Assembly (NCBI GenBank): GCA_944392065.1
Contig: CALXVO010000045.1
Coordinates: forward strand, 1 to 9,348
Length of the DNA: 9,348 bases
Direction of reading: 5' to 3'
DNA from: an uncultured Clostridia bacterium
Lineage (GTDB): Bacteria > Bacillota > Clostridia > TANB77 > CAG-508
The translations under genes were made by a program, and so were the position numbers. The stretch's first letter is position 1; each line of letters opens with the position of its first letter. The notes beneath the pieces are model-generated. The model worked only from the letters and a program-made list of their open reading frames with translations. It was not told where the DNA came from and made no database searches. Of the stretch, positions 1-6,411 are shown one piece after another.

Positions 1-1914
1 AAAAATATTTTTTATGGAATTTCTAAAAATAAAAATGGAAAAAATATTTCAGATTATGAAAAATATAAACCATGGGGAAAAGAAGATTATTCTGGTAAAC
101 TAAAATATGAATTAGATAATGGAGATGAATTTGAAATTTTTAGAGACTTCAATAAGAAAAATCCAAAGATATTTAATAAAGAATTAGAGGATGTTTCTAA
201 AGAGTTCAATATTGTCAAAAAGGATGGAGTTCAATTTTTCTATGATCAAACTAATGTGGATGAAACCATGTTTACTTCCACAGTTGTGGCTATGCAAGAA
301 GAAGTAAAACTTAATAAGCAAGATCAAAGTGTATTGGTACAAAAACTTGCAAACCTTGCGGGAACAGGGGATGACAGTTTATCATACAAGAAGGTCATAG
401 ACAAGTTAAATAAAATGCAAATAGAAGAAGTAGGAAGTGATCGATCACAAGGAAGACCAATCAATATAATCAAAGAGAGAATGAAAAATATTGAGTTTGT
501 CTTAAAGGAGTTGCGCCAATATCAAAAAGACAAACAAACAAGCGGAAATGCAATGAAAGATAAATTGGAAAAAATTAGTGGATTAGAGCAAGAGGTTGAA
601 TTATTAAAACGAATAAGCATAATTATATTACGTAAACAAAATGAAGAAGAAAAAATAAATATAAAAAATATGTATAAAAATGAAAAAAATAAAAAAATTG
701 AAGAATTAAATGTACAAAAAAATAATTTAATTAAAAAAATAAATAAAAATAAATGTGCAGAAAATAATTTTATTAATAATAAATTAAAAAATAATTTAGA
801 AGAAAATATAAAAAATAATTTTAATTCTAAAAAAATAAAAAATAAATTAAATAAAAAAATAAATTTAAAAAAATATATATTAATTTTATTTTTTATTTTA
901 ATAATAAATATTATATTATATATTTTTAATATTAAATATATAAAAAATAATTTAATAAATATTTTTAATTTTTTAATAATTCCAATTTATTTAATTTCAA
1001 TTTTTATTTTAGAAAAAAATAAAAATAAAAAAATAAAAAATAAAATAAATATAGAAAATAAAAAAATAGAAGAAGAAATGAATTTACAAAATGAAAAAAT
1101 AAATTATGAAATTAATTTATTAGATAAACAAATAGAGTTATTGCAAGAAGAAAAAAATAAGCAAGAAAAAGAAATAGAAAATGAAAGAATAGAATTAGAC
1201 AATGTAATAGAATTAGAATTGGAAAATATTAAGCAGGAATTTATAAATAAATTAGATGTGAATAAATATTTAGATGAATTGGAAAATAGTAATATAAATT
1301 TTCTAATAAATAAAAAGCAAGAAGAATTAAATAAAAATAAATTAGATTTGCAAAGCATAAAAATACAAGAAGAAAATATATCTAACAAATTAGAAGATAT
1401 GGTTAATTTAAAAGAAGAATATGATGAACTTGAAGAAAAACTTCAAGAATTAGAGAGAAGAAATAATGCAATTAATTTAACTAAAGAAATATTAACCAAA
1501 GCTTATATAAATATGAAAAATGATATAACTCCTAAATTTACTAAAAACTTATCTTATAATATCTCACAAATATCTAAGGGTAAATATACTAAAGTTGGAA
1601 TAAATGATGAAAAAGGATTAATTATAGAAAATGAATATGGAGAATATATACCTGCAGATTTACTAAGCATAGGTACAATTGACCAATTATATTTATCATT
1701 AAGATTATCGATGATAGAGGATTTGTCAAGTGAAAAGATGCCAATTATGTTAGATGAGGCTTTTGCTTATTATGATGATGCAAGATTGGAAAACATCTTG
1801 AATTTCTTGAATGATAATATGAAAGAACATCAAATAATTATCTTTACTTGTACAAAAAGAGAAAAGGAAATATTAGACAAGTTGAATATAGAATATAATT
1901 TAGTTGAACTATAG
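1..1914 (+). CDS. Membrane-anchored coiled-coil ATPase, YhaN/SbcC-like (5' partial)
   Basis: The reading frame is open from base 1, so the gene starts upstream; the GTG at 256 is internal. The first ~85 codons continue the ATPase head after a Walker A that lies outside the window (KPWGKEDYSGKL, then ELDNGDEFEIFRDF), as in YhaN-type proteins. A conserved-looking segment follows (about 250-600), then a long Lys/Asn/Glu coiled coil. The coil is interrupted by two hydrophobic helices at about 870-945 and 958-1014. The C-terminal head carries the ABC signature LSIGTIDQ (about 1662-1685), Walker B PIMLDEAF (about 1741-1764) and a final strand IIIFTCTKRE. In the SMC/Rad50/SbcC family the two heads dimerise on ATP and act on DNA; YhaN-like members pair with a YhaO-like nuclease, which may lie upstream. 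The membrane hairpin in the coil suggests membrane tethering. The exact role is not established. The coil-coding part is extremely AT-rich compared with the heads. Confidence 0.85.
   Translation, partial: KNIFYGISKNKNGKNISDYEKYKPWGKEDYSGKLKYELDNGDEFEIFRDFNKKNPKIFNKELEDVSKEFNIVKKDGVQFFYDQTNVDETMFTSTVVAMQEEVKLNKQDQSVLVQKLANLAGTGDDSLSYKKVIDKLNKMQIEEVGSDRSQGRPINIIKERMKNIEFVLKELRQYQKDKQTSGNAMKDKLEKISGLEQEVELLKRISIIILRKQNEEEKINIKNMYKNEKNKKIEELNVQKNNLIKKINKNKCAENNFINNKLKNNLEENIKNNFNSKKIKNKLNKKINLKKYILILFFILIINIILYIFNIKYIKNNLINIFNFLIIPIYLISIFILEKNKNKKIKNKINIENKKIEEEMNLQNEKINYEINLLDKQIELLQEEKNKQEKEIENERIELDNVIELELENIKQEFINKLDVNKYLDELENSNINFLINKKQEELNKNKLDLQSIKIQEENISNKLEDMVNLKEEYDELEEKLQELERRNNAINLTKEILTKAYINMKNDITPKFTKNLSYNISQISKGKYTKVGINDEKGLIIENEYGEYIPADLLSIGTIDQLYLSLRLSMIEDLSSEKMPIMLDEAFAYYDDARLENILNFLNDNMKEHQIIIFTCTKREKEILDKLNIEYNLVEL
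828..981. other. 154-nt stretch containing only A and T, inside a gene
   Basis: No G or C occurs from 828 to 981. The stretch codes for the end of a Lys/Asn-rich coil, the first membrane helix, its connecting loop and the start of the second helix of the ATPase. The reading frame stays open although every codon is made only of A and T and one of the three stop codons (TAA) is itself A/T-only. Confidence 0.95.
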
Positions 1915-1932
1915 GTTATATTAAAATAGTAG

Positions 1933-1961
1933 TTGAATTATAGCCTGAAATAATGTATAAT
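1933..1961 (+). promoter_or_regulatory. SigA-type promoter, probably for prfA
   Basis: A TTGAAT -35 (1933-1938) and a perfect TATAAT -10 (1956-1961) are separated by exactly 17 nt, in the gap between the ATPase stop and prfA. Transcription would start near 1968, only about 8 nt before the hairpin at 1976. A weaker alternative promoter after the hairpin is TTGATT (2012-2017) with TATTTT (2036-2041). Confidence 0.6.
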
Positions 1962-1975
1962 ACTAATGGTAAAAT

Positions 1976-2013
1976 AAAAAACCTCTATACTTCTGTGAAA
2001 AAGAGGTTTTTTT
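1976..2013 (+). terminator. Intrinsic terminator / possible attenuator before prfA
   Basis: AAAAAACCTCT (1976-1986) is perfectly complementary to AGAGGTTTTTT (2002-2012), giving an 11-bp stem with a 15-nt loop and a run of seven T. The flanking A and T runs make it potentially bidirectional. It can terminate the upstream ATPase transcript. Because a promoter sits just before it, it may also act as an attenuator for prfA. Confidence 0.8.
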
Positions 2014-2085
2014 GATTAAAATTACTATATTAAAGTATTTTAATGTTATTAATATTCTTAAAAAATGAAAGGAATGATAACTTTT

Positions 2086-3159
2086 ATGTTTCAAAAATTA
2101 GATGCAGTAGAAAGAAGATTTGAAGAATTAACTACAAAAATTAGTGATCCAGCGATTATAGCAAACCAAAATGACTGGAGAGAATTTATGAAAGAACACG
2201 CTGAATTGCAACCAATTGTAGAAAAATATAGAGAATATAAGAAAACTCAAAAAGAATATGAAGATGCGAAAGAGATGCTTGAAGATGCTACTACAGATAA
2301 AGAATTAAAGGAATTAGCAGAAATAGAAATGCTTGAGGCAAAAGAGAAGCTTCCTCAAATAGAGGAGGAGATAAAAATACTCTTAATTCCCAAAGATAAA
2401 GACGATGATAAAAACGTAATATGCGAAATAAGAGCAGGTGCCGGAGGAGAAGAAGCAGCTTTATTTGCTGGAACACTATTTAGAATGTATTCAATGTATG
2501 CAGAACGCAAACATTGGAAATTAGAGATATTAAATGAAAATGAAACAGGTCTTGGAGGATATAAAGAGATATCTTTTATGATCACCGGAAAGGGAGCATA
2601 TAGTAGATTAAAATTTGAAAGTGGTGTTCATAGAGTACAGAGGGTACCGGATACAGAAGCAAGTGGAAGAATTCATACATCGACTGCTACGGTTGCAGTA
2701 CTTCCAGTTGTTGAAGATGTGGAAATAGAAATAAATCCATCAGACATAAAAATGGAAGTATTCCGTTCATCAGGTGCTGGTGGACAACATATTAACAAAA
2801 CATCATCAGCAGTAAGACTTATACACGAGCCAACTGGAATAGTTGTAGAATGTCAAACAGAGCGTTCTCAATTTCAAAATAAAGATAATGCTATGAGAAT
2901 GCTTAAAACAAAATTATATGATATAGAAAAGCAAAAACAAGACAATGCAGTTGCAAATGCTAGAAAATCACAGGTTGGAAGTGGAGATAGAAGTGAAAAA
3001 ATAAGAACATATAATTACCCACAAGGACGTATTACAGACCATAGAATAGGACTTTCTATTTATCAAATGGAAGATTTCTTAAATGGAAATCTAGACGAAA
3101 TGATAGATAATTTAATTGCAGCTGATAGGGCAGAAAGGCTAAAAGGCGATGAAGAATAA
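2086..3159 (+). CDS. prfA: Peptide chain release factor 1 (RF1)
   Basis: RF1 recognises UAA and UAG in the ribosomal A site and triggers hydrolysis of the peptidyl-tRNA ester. From the ATG at 2086 the protein has 357 residues, the usual RF1 length. The stop-codon recognition tripeptide PxT is present as PDT (about residues 188-190, in VQRVPDTEASGRIHTS). The catalytic GGQ is at about 232-234 in SSGAGGQHINKTSSAV. The N-terminal coiled domain, the GAGGEEAALFA segment and the C-terminal TYNYPQGRITDHRIG are typical. Earlier in-frame ATGs occur at 2065 and 2074. The 2086 start fits RF1 N-termini (MFQKLDAVERRFEEL) and has AAAGGA at 2068-2073, although the spacing is long at 12 nt. The frequent partner prmC, which methylates the GGQ glutamine, is not adjacent here. 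Confidence 0.97.
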   Translation: MFQKLDAVERRFEELTTKISDPAIIANQNDWREFMKEHAELQPIVEKYREYKKTQKEYEDAKEMLEDATTDKELKELAEIEMLEAKEKLPQIEEEIKILLIPKDKDDDKNVICEIRAGAGGEEAALFAGTLFRMYSMYAERKHWKLEILNENETGLGGYKEISFMITGKGAYSRLKFESGVHRVQRVPDTEASGRIHTSTATVAVLPVVEDVEIEINPSDIKMEVFRSSGAGGQHINKTSSAVRLIHEPTGIVVECQTERSQFQNKDNAMRMLKTKLYDIEKQKQDNAVANARKSQVGSGDRSEKIRTYNYPQGRITDHRIGLSIYQMEDFLNGNLDEMIDNLIAADRAERLKGDEE

Positions 3160-3271
3160 CACGAAATGGGCGTATTTCTGAAATATTATTCTAACATAAA
3201 ACAGGCAAAAAAGCAACAAATTCAAACTTTTTGCTTGAATATACTATTTTCAAAAATTCACACAAAAAGTT

Positions 3272-3300
3272 TTGCATTTATTGTAAATTTGTGATAAAAT
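3272..3300 (+). promoter_or_regulatory. Extended -10 promoter of the sigma factor gene
   Basis: TTGCAT (3272-3277) is followed after 17 nt by TAAAAT (3295-3300), preceded by the extended -10 element TGA. The predicted start near 3307 leaves a leader of about 70 nt before the ATG at 3379. The rest of 3160-3378 holds no gene. It contains an unused-looking AGGAGG at 3334-3339 that has no start codon at proper spacing. Confidence 0.65.
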
Positions 3301-3378
3301 AGGCACAAAGGCATGGCCATATATTATTTTATGAGGAGGTATTTTAATTTTTTTAACCATCAAGAAAGGAGTTGCCCC

Positions 3379-4374
3379 ATGATGAAGCTCAGTGATGAGA
3401 ATCGAGATCTTGTAGTGAACAATCAAAAATTAGTTTATCTCGTAATCCAACGGAATTTGGGGATAGCCCCAAATTCTCCGAACTACGAAGATATTGTCTC
3501 GATAGGGACAATAGGATTAGCGAAAGCCGTTGTAACTTATGATCCATCAAAAGGCATAACTTTTTCAAGTTATGCCACGAAGTGCATAAGAAATGAAATT
3601 TTTATGTACTTTCGAAGAGAAAGAAAATATGAAGAAGCCATTTCTCTAGACCAACCCATCGAAGAGGATGATTGGGGGAAAAGTTTTACCTTGGGCGATA
3701 AAATTTCTACCCCAGACTTTGTTGAAGAAATAATCAACAAAGAAGTTTTCTCGCAGATAGTTAGTATTATTATTAACTATCTAGCAGGAAAAACAAGGCT
3801 AGCCATCCTTTATTGGTTGGGAAAAATGCCACGGACAGATATTGCAATGATACTGAAAATTTCCCCCAATAATGTCTCAAAAACTGTAACAAAGGGGATT
3901 AAAAAAATTCAAGAAGTTATGAATCGGCAAAAGCAAGTACCGTATAAGGAATTATTTTCATTTTCTACGTCTATAATAGGAGATGAATACAGAATTTCTT
4001 TTTCACCCAAAATTAGCGAGTTCAACAAGATTTTTGCAACTGTTTTGCAAAACCTAACACCTACAGAGGAGTTACCTAATTTTAGAATATGCAGCGGAGA
4101 AAAGATTTTACTTCATGTGCATGCAGACCATGAGGCATTTTCTTTCATTGCTGATATCATTCGGAAAACTGATGATATAGTTAAAAGAGGTAGTGGTAGT
4201 GAAAAAGTAAGAAATTATATATTAAGTGTAGATTCTTTTACCATCAGGGAGTTAAAGAGGCTTTTTCCTGAGATACCTGATAAAACCATTCGTATCGTTG
4301 TGTTTCAAGCCACGCGAAAGGGCCTTATAATTGGAGAGGGCAAGGGAAAATATCGCGTTGTAAATCCTGTTTAA
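3379..4374 (+). CDS. Sigma-70 family factor (SigE/SigK-like) with C-terminal extension
   Basis: This 331-residue protein would direct RNA polymerase to specific promoters. Region 2 covers about residues 11-84 (core-binding and -10 recognition: YEDIVSIGTIGLAKAV, FSSYATKCIRNEIFMYFRRER). It is followed by a linker like that of SigE/SigK (ISLDQPIEEDDWGKSFTLGD) and a region-4 helix-turn-helix at about 150-178 (PRTDIAMILKISPNNVSKTV). Ordinary sigma factors of this class end soon after region 4. This one continues for about 150 residues: an unrecognised middle segment, then a winged-helix-like end (about 272-329, with TIRELKRLFPEIPDKTIRIV and a KGKYRVV wing). The start at 3379 has AAAGGAG at 3365-3371 with 7-nt spacing; an in-frame ATG at 3313 lies almost at the predicted transcription start and has no good binding site. 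The codon use is less AT-extreme than its neighbours, which suggests acquisition. Confidence 0.85.
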   Translation: MMKLSDENRDLVVNNQKLVYLVIQRNLGIAPNSPNYEDIVSIGTIGLAKAVVTYDPSKGITFSSYATKCIRNEIFMYFRRERKYEEAISLDQPIEEDDWGKSFTLGDKISTPDFVEEIINKEVFSQIVSIIINYLAGKTRLAILYWLGKMPRTDIAMILKISPNNVSKTVTKGIKKIQEVMNRQKQVPYKELFSFSTSIIGDEYRISFSPKISEFNKIFATVLQNLTPTEELPNFRICSGEKILLHVHADHEAFSFIADIIRKTDDIVKRGSGSEKVRNYILSVDSFTIRELKRLFPEIPDKTIRIVVFQATRKGLIIGEGKGKYRVVNPV

Positions 4375-4397
4375 TAAAGTTTAAAATGCCAAACATA

Positions 4398-4440
4398 AAG
4401 GCATTGCTATTAGATTTAGTAGCAATGTCCTTATTTTATT
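4398..4440 (+). terminator. Probable terminator after the sigma factor gene
   Basis: AAGG plus CATTGCTA (4398-4409) pair with TAGCAATG and CCTT (4420-4432), leaving one bulged T at 4428 and a 10-nt loop. The tail TTATTTTATT is U-rich but interrupted, so termination may be moderate. Confidence 0.55.
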
Positions 4441-4580
4441 GTATAGGAAAAATCGATATTTCCTTTGACATTTCAGTATCTCTGGCGATTTTTGCTATAC
4501 AACAAGGTTAATTTACCTTGGGCTGTGCATATTCGCGAAGCGAAATGCTACAAAAGGCGAAGCCACTTTTCTTAGGTGGT
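4441..4580. repeat. Dense cluster of inverted repeats, possible structured RNA leader or DNA site
   Basis: Four dyads follow each other. GTATAGGAAAAATCG (4441-4455) is complementary to 4486-4500 with one mismatch. CAAGGT (4503-4508) pairs with ACCTTG (4515-4520). GCAT-a-TTCGC (4527-4536) pairs with GCGAA-ATGC (4540-4548) around a GAA loop. GGC-GAA-GCC (4556-4564) lies between AAAAG and CTTTT. The heptamer GCGAAGC occurs twice, at 4535-4541 and 4557-4563. The stretch is more GC-rich than its surroundings and ends at the AGGTGG that would serve the broken gene at 4587. It could be an RNA leader, a protein-binding site, or an origin or transfer site of a former mobile element. I do not recognise a named family. 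Confidence 0.5.
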
Positions 4581-4586
4581 GAAAAA

Positions 4587-4769
4587 TTGGAAAATATAAG
4601 TATAAAAGAAATAATGAGGAGTAAAGAAGAAAAGTGAATACTTACTGGAACAATAACAGGCATAGAGGACGAATATTATAAGCTAAAAGGGAAATACATT
4701 CCTTGTGCTATTGTATGGTACGGAGATGTAAAAGTTCTTACAAAAATCCAACATATATTACTTTTCTAA
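4587..4769 (+). pseudogene. N-terminal part of a broken gene (in-frame TGA, then frameshift)
   Basis: A TTG at 4587 has a good binding site (AGGTGG, 4574-4579) and begins MENISIKEIMRSKEEK before a TGA at 4635-4637. The same frame continues with clearly protein-like sequence, LTGTITGIEDEYYKLKGKY and then IPCAIVWYGDVKVL, to a TAA at 4767-4769. The LTGTITGIE...AIVWYGD pattern loosely recalls small S1/OB-fold-like proteins of clostridial mobile elements; that is a weak impression only. A CGA-to-TGA change would explain the stop. The coding signal then passes to another frame (4703-4993), so a second lesion is likely. Alternatives are recoding or a sequencing error. Confidence 0.45.
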
Positions 4770-4993
4770 CACAAGACAATTTGCTTTACAATATAATTGT
4801 TACAGATAAAAGGACCGAAAAAGGCGTACTAAAACTACTCCGAATAAACTCTCCTATGATACCAGAAGCAGATAGACTTATTCTATTATTCCAGGATGAA
4901 ATATGTTTCAATGAAGTTGAATGTAATGTACCATTTGTTTATTGTATATATCCAGAATTAAAAATAGTGCAGAAAAAGAAGCTAGATAGTTGA
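4703..4993 (+). CDS. Uncharacterised ORF, probably the C-terminal part of the broken gene
   Basis: This frame is open from 4682 to the TGA ending at 4993. The 96-codon reading starts at a TTG with no ribosome binding site. Its first residues overlap the protein-like end of the other frame, so they are probably not real N-terminal sequence. From about 4750 on it reads like a folded domain (YITFLTQDNLLYNIIV, INSPMIPEADRLILLFQDE, PFVYCIYPELKIVQ). I do not recognise a family. The best reading is the distal part of the gene that began at 4587, shifted by an indel near 4735-4750. A separate small gene cannot be excluded. Confidence 0.4.
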   Translation: MCYCMVRRCKSSYKNPTYITFLTQDNLLYNIIVTDKRTEKGVLKLLRINSPMIPEADRLILLFQDEICFNEVECNVPFVYCIYPELKIVQKKKLDS

Positions 4994-5101
4994 TTTATCA
5001 ACACTTTTGTGATATATACAATGTTAATTTTGTAATATCGCTCAAAATTATATTTTAGAAGTGTAATAAACATGATGTTTTTCCACTTTTTTCTACTTTT
5101 A

Positions 5102-5130
5102 TTGTAAATAAGGGATAATTATGCTATCTT
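5102..5130 (+). promoter_or_regulatory. Candidate promoter of the secreted-protein gene
   Basis: TTGTAA (5102-5107) is followed after 17 nt by TATCTT (5125-5130), preceded by an extended -10 TGC. The -10 matches only 4 of 6 consensus positions. Transcripts from here would carry the palindrome at 5158-5200 in their leader. The rest of the gap 4994-5241 shows no gene. Confidence 0.45.
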
Positions 5131-5157
5131 TATATATAGATATTATTCTTTAATATC

Positions 5158-5200
5158 TGTCAATATTTTGAAACAGATGTAATGTTTTAAAATATTGACA
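5158..5200. repeat. 18-bp near-perfect inverted repeat with 7-nt loop
   Basis: TGTCAATATTTTGAAACA (5158-5175) is complementary to 5183-5200 with a single mismatch that would be a G-U pair in RNA. The loop is GATGTAA. Each arm carries TTGACA reading outward, a perfect -35 hexamer. It could be a regulator binding site, a leader hairpin, or a pair of outward -35 elements. On the plus strand the best -10 after TTGACA is TATTCT at 5216 (15-nt spacing), which is poor. It lies 26 nt before the ribosome binding site of the secreted protein. Confidence 0.85.
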
Positions 5201-5214
5201 ATCATAATGGGACT
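5201..5214. repeat. Left copy of a perfect 14-bp inverted repeat flanking the secreted-protein gene
   Basis: ATCATAATGGGACT is the exact reverse complement of 5708-5721. It directly abuts the palindrome at 5158-5200 and lies 12 nt before the ribosome binding site. Confidence 0.9.
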
Positions 5215-5241
5215 TTATTCTAACTAAAGGAGGAAAACAAC

Positions 5242-5697
5242 ATGACAAAGGTAAAAAATCGGAAGGTTATATCTGCGTTTTTAGCCATTTGTATGCTTTT
5301 TACAATGGCTATGTCGTTTCCAACATCGGCTTCTGCTGCAGAAGTTTCTTCTGATACTCCTGCAGTTACTCAAGAGAGTAACGAAAGCATTGTTCCTTAT
5401 GCTAGGGGCGATGTTATCGCAGAAAAGTCTGGTGTACTGAGAGCAGGAGAAGAAGTCAGACTGGACTTCAAAATCAACAACATTTTCGGTAAGGATGTGG
5501 CTATTGTCGTAGGAGCCAGAGGCATGAACGGAGGCTCTGGCGAGGTTACCTATATCTTTAGCGCTTACACCGATACGGTTACATTTGGCGATACTAGGGT
5601 AATGGAAACTCTAAATTTGGATTATGGTAATTATTCTGTCATTCTTAGATTTCCTTCATCCGATTGTATCTATTCAATTGTTGTCTTTGAAGACTAA
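5242..5697 (+). CDS. Small secreted protein with signal peptide, unknown function
   Basis: This 151-residue protein has an excellent ribosome binding site (AAAGGAGG, 5226-5233, 8-nt spacing). The N-terminus is a classical Sec signal peptide: a basic start (MTKVKNRK), a hydrophobic core to about residue 26, and the cleavage motif ASA-AE after residue 32, with 33 also possible. The mature part (~119 residues) begins with a Ser/Thr/Glu-rich linker. It then has alternating strand-like segments (VRLDFKINNIF, VAIVVGARG, VTYIFSAYTDTVTFG, YSVILRFPSSDCIYSIVVF) suggesting a beta-sandwich fold, with a single cysteine near the end. I recognise no catalytic motif. Base composition is richer in G and C than in the neighbours. 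A signal peptidase I gene lies convergently downstream. A bacteriocin, adhesin or stress-related exoprotein are all possible. Confidence 0.8.
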   Translation: MTKVKNRKVISAFLAICMLFTMAMSFPTSASAAEVSSDTPAVTQESNESIVPYARGDVIAEKSGVLRAGEEVRLDFKINNIFGKDVAIVVGARGMNGGSGEVTYIFSAYTDTVTFGDTRVMETLNLDYGNYSVILRFPSSDCIYSIVVFED

Positions 5698-5707
5698 ATG
5701 ATTCAAC

Positions 5708-5721
5708 AGTCCCATTATGAT
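5708..5721. repeat. Right copy of the 14-bp inverted repeat
   Basis: AGTCCCATTATGAT is the exact reverse complement of 5201-5214. It lies 10 nt after the stop codon and just before the terminator. The two copies enclose only the ribosome binding site and coding region; the promoter and terminator lie outside. Confidence 0.9.
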
Positions 5722-5724
5722 GAG

Positions 5725-5754
5725 AAAGGAAGAAGCTATTAGCTTCTTCCTTTT
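5725..5754 (+). terminator. Strong intrinsic terminator after the secreted-protein gene
   Basis: AAAGGAAGAAGC (5725-5736) pairs perfectly with GCTTCTTCCTTT (5742-5753) around a TATTA loop, followed by a T tract. It lies between convergent genes and may also stop transcription of the signal peptidase gene, though the minus-strand tail (TTTCTC) is weaker. Confidence 0.85.
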
Positions 5755-5776
5755 GATATGTTTGAAAAAATATATG

Positions 5777-6409
5777 TTAGTTAATTGAACCAAATAAATT
5801 TAGTGGCCAAAATCTAATCCATACTATACCTTCAATCTTTTCTAATGGAATGCAACCAAATTCTCTACAATCTGTTGAACCATCTCTATTATCACCCATT
5901 GCAAACACACAATTTTCAGGAACAATAAAATCTGTTAATAGTCCATTTGAATGAGTTGTAACACCATCTTGTAGATATGATTCTTCTAATTTCTCACCAT
6001 TTATGTATACTTGACCATCTATTATTTGTACGTGCTCACCTGGCAGAGCAATTACTCTTTTAATATAGCTTTCTTTATTAATTTCTAAAACATAAAAAAC
6101 AAATTTATCAAACCAATTTGTAGGATCTTCTTCATATTGGGCTATAGGATTATTATTATCATATTCATCTTCTGTAAGAAGTTTATCAGAAGGAGCTTGA
6201 AATGTAATAATATCACCACGCACTGGCATTTGATTTGTAGTTCTTATCCATCTATTTAAAATTAATCTTTGATTAGGCTGTAATGTTGGGGACATAGAGG
6301 TATATTTGACAATAGTGGGTGTTCCTATATAATATCTAATAAGTATAGCTAAAACTAATGCAATAAATATACATAATATCCATTCTATAAATTCTTTTTT
6401 TCTATTCAT
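5777..6409 (-). CDS. lepB: Signal peptidase I, Ser-Lys (P-type)
   Basis: This 210-residue membrane protease removes signal peptides from exported proteins on the outer face of the cytoplasmic membrane. It has one N-terminal membrane helix (about residues 8-28). The catalytic serine is S38 in SMSPTL. The catalytic lysine is about K117 in YIKRVIALPGE. The GDNR box is at about 172-175 in MGDNRDGSTDCREFG. The Lys rather than His marks a prokaryotic-type enzyme, not a SipW-type one. The residues before the serine (VKYTSM) differ from the usual G-x-SM. An Asp/Glu/Asn-rich insert sits between RGDIITF and the lysine box. The start has AGAGGG 7-8 nt upstream, located inside the end of the regulator gene; the two genes are only 2 nt apart, so co-transcription and translational coupling are likely. 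Confidence 0.93.
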   Translation of the reverse strand: MNRKKEFIEWILCIFIALVLAILIRYYIGTPTIVKYTSMSPTLQPNQRLILNRWIRTTNQMPVRGDIITFQAPSDKLLTEDEYDNNNPIAQYEEDPTNWFDKFVFYVLEINKESYIKRVIALPGEHVQIIDGQVYINGEKLEESYLQDGVTTHSNGLLTDFIVPENCVFAMGDNRDGSTDCREFGCIPLEKIEGIVWIRFWPLNLFGSIN

Positions 6410-6411
6410 TG

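Noticed and set aside
256..258. GTG as the start of the ATPase
   Set aside because: The frame is open to base 1 and the upstream codons encode conserved-looking ATPase head sequence.
1104..1388. Minus-strand 94-codon reading frame inside the ATPase gene
   Set aside because: It is a Ser/Leu/Phe-rich mirror of the coiled-coil coding sequence without start signals; the same holds for the antisense frames inside prfA, the regulator gene and the 79-aa gene.
3205..3236. Inverted repeat after prfA (GCAAAAAAG with CTTTTTGC, or AAGCAA with TTGCTT) as a terminator
   Set aside because: The stem is short and A/T-only in its core, there are two competing pairings, and no T tract follows.
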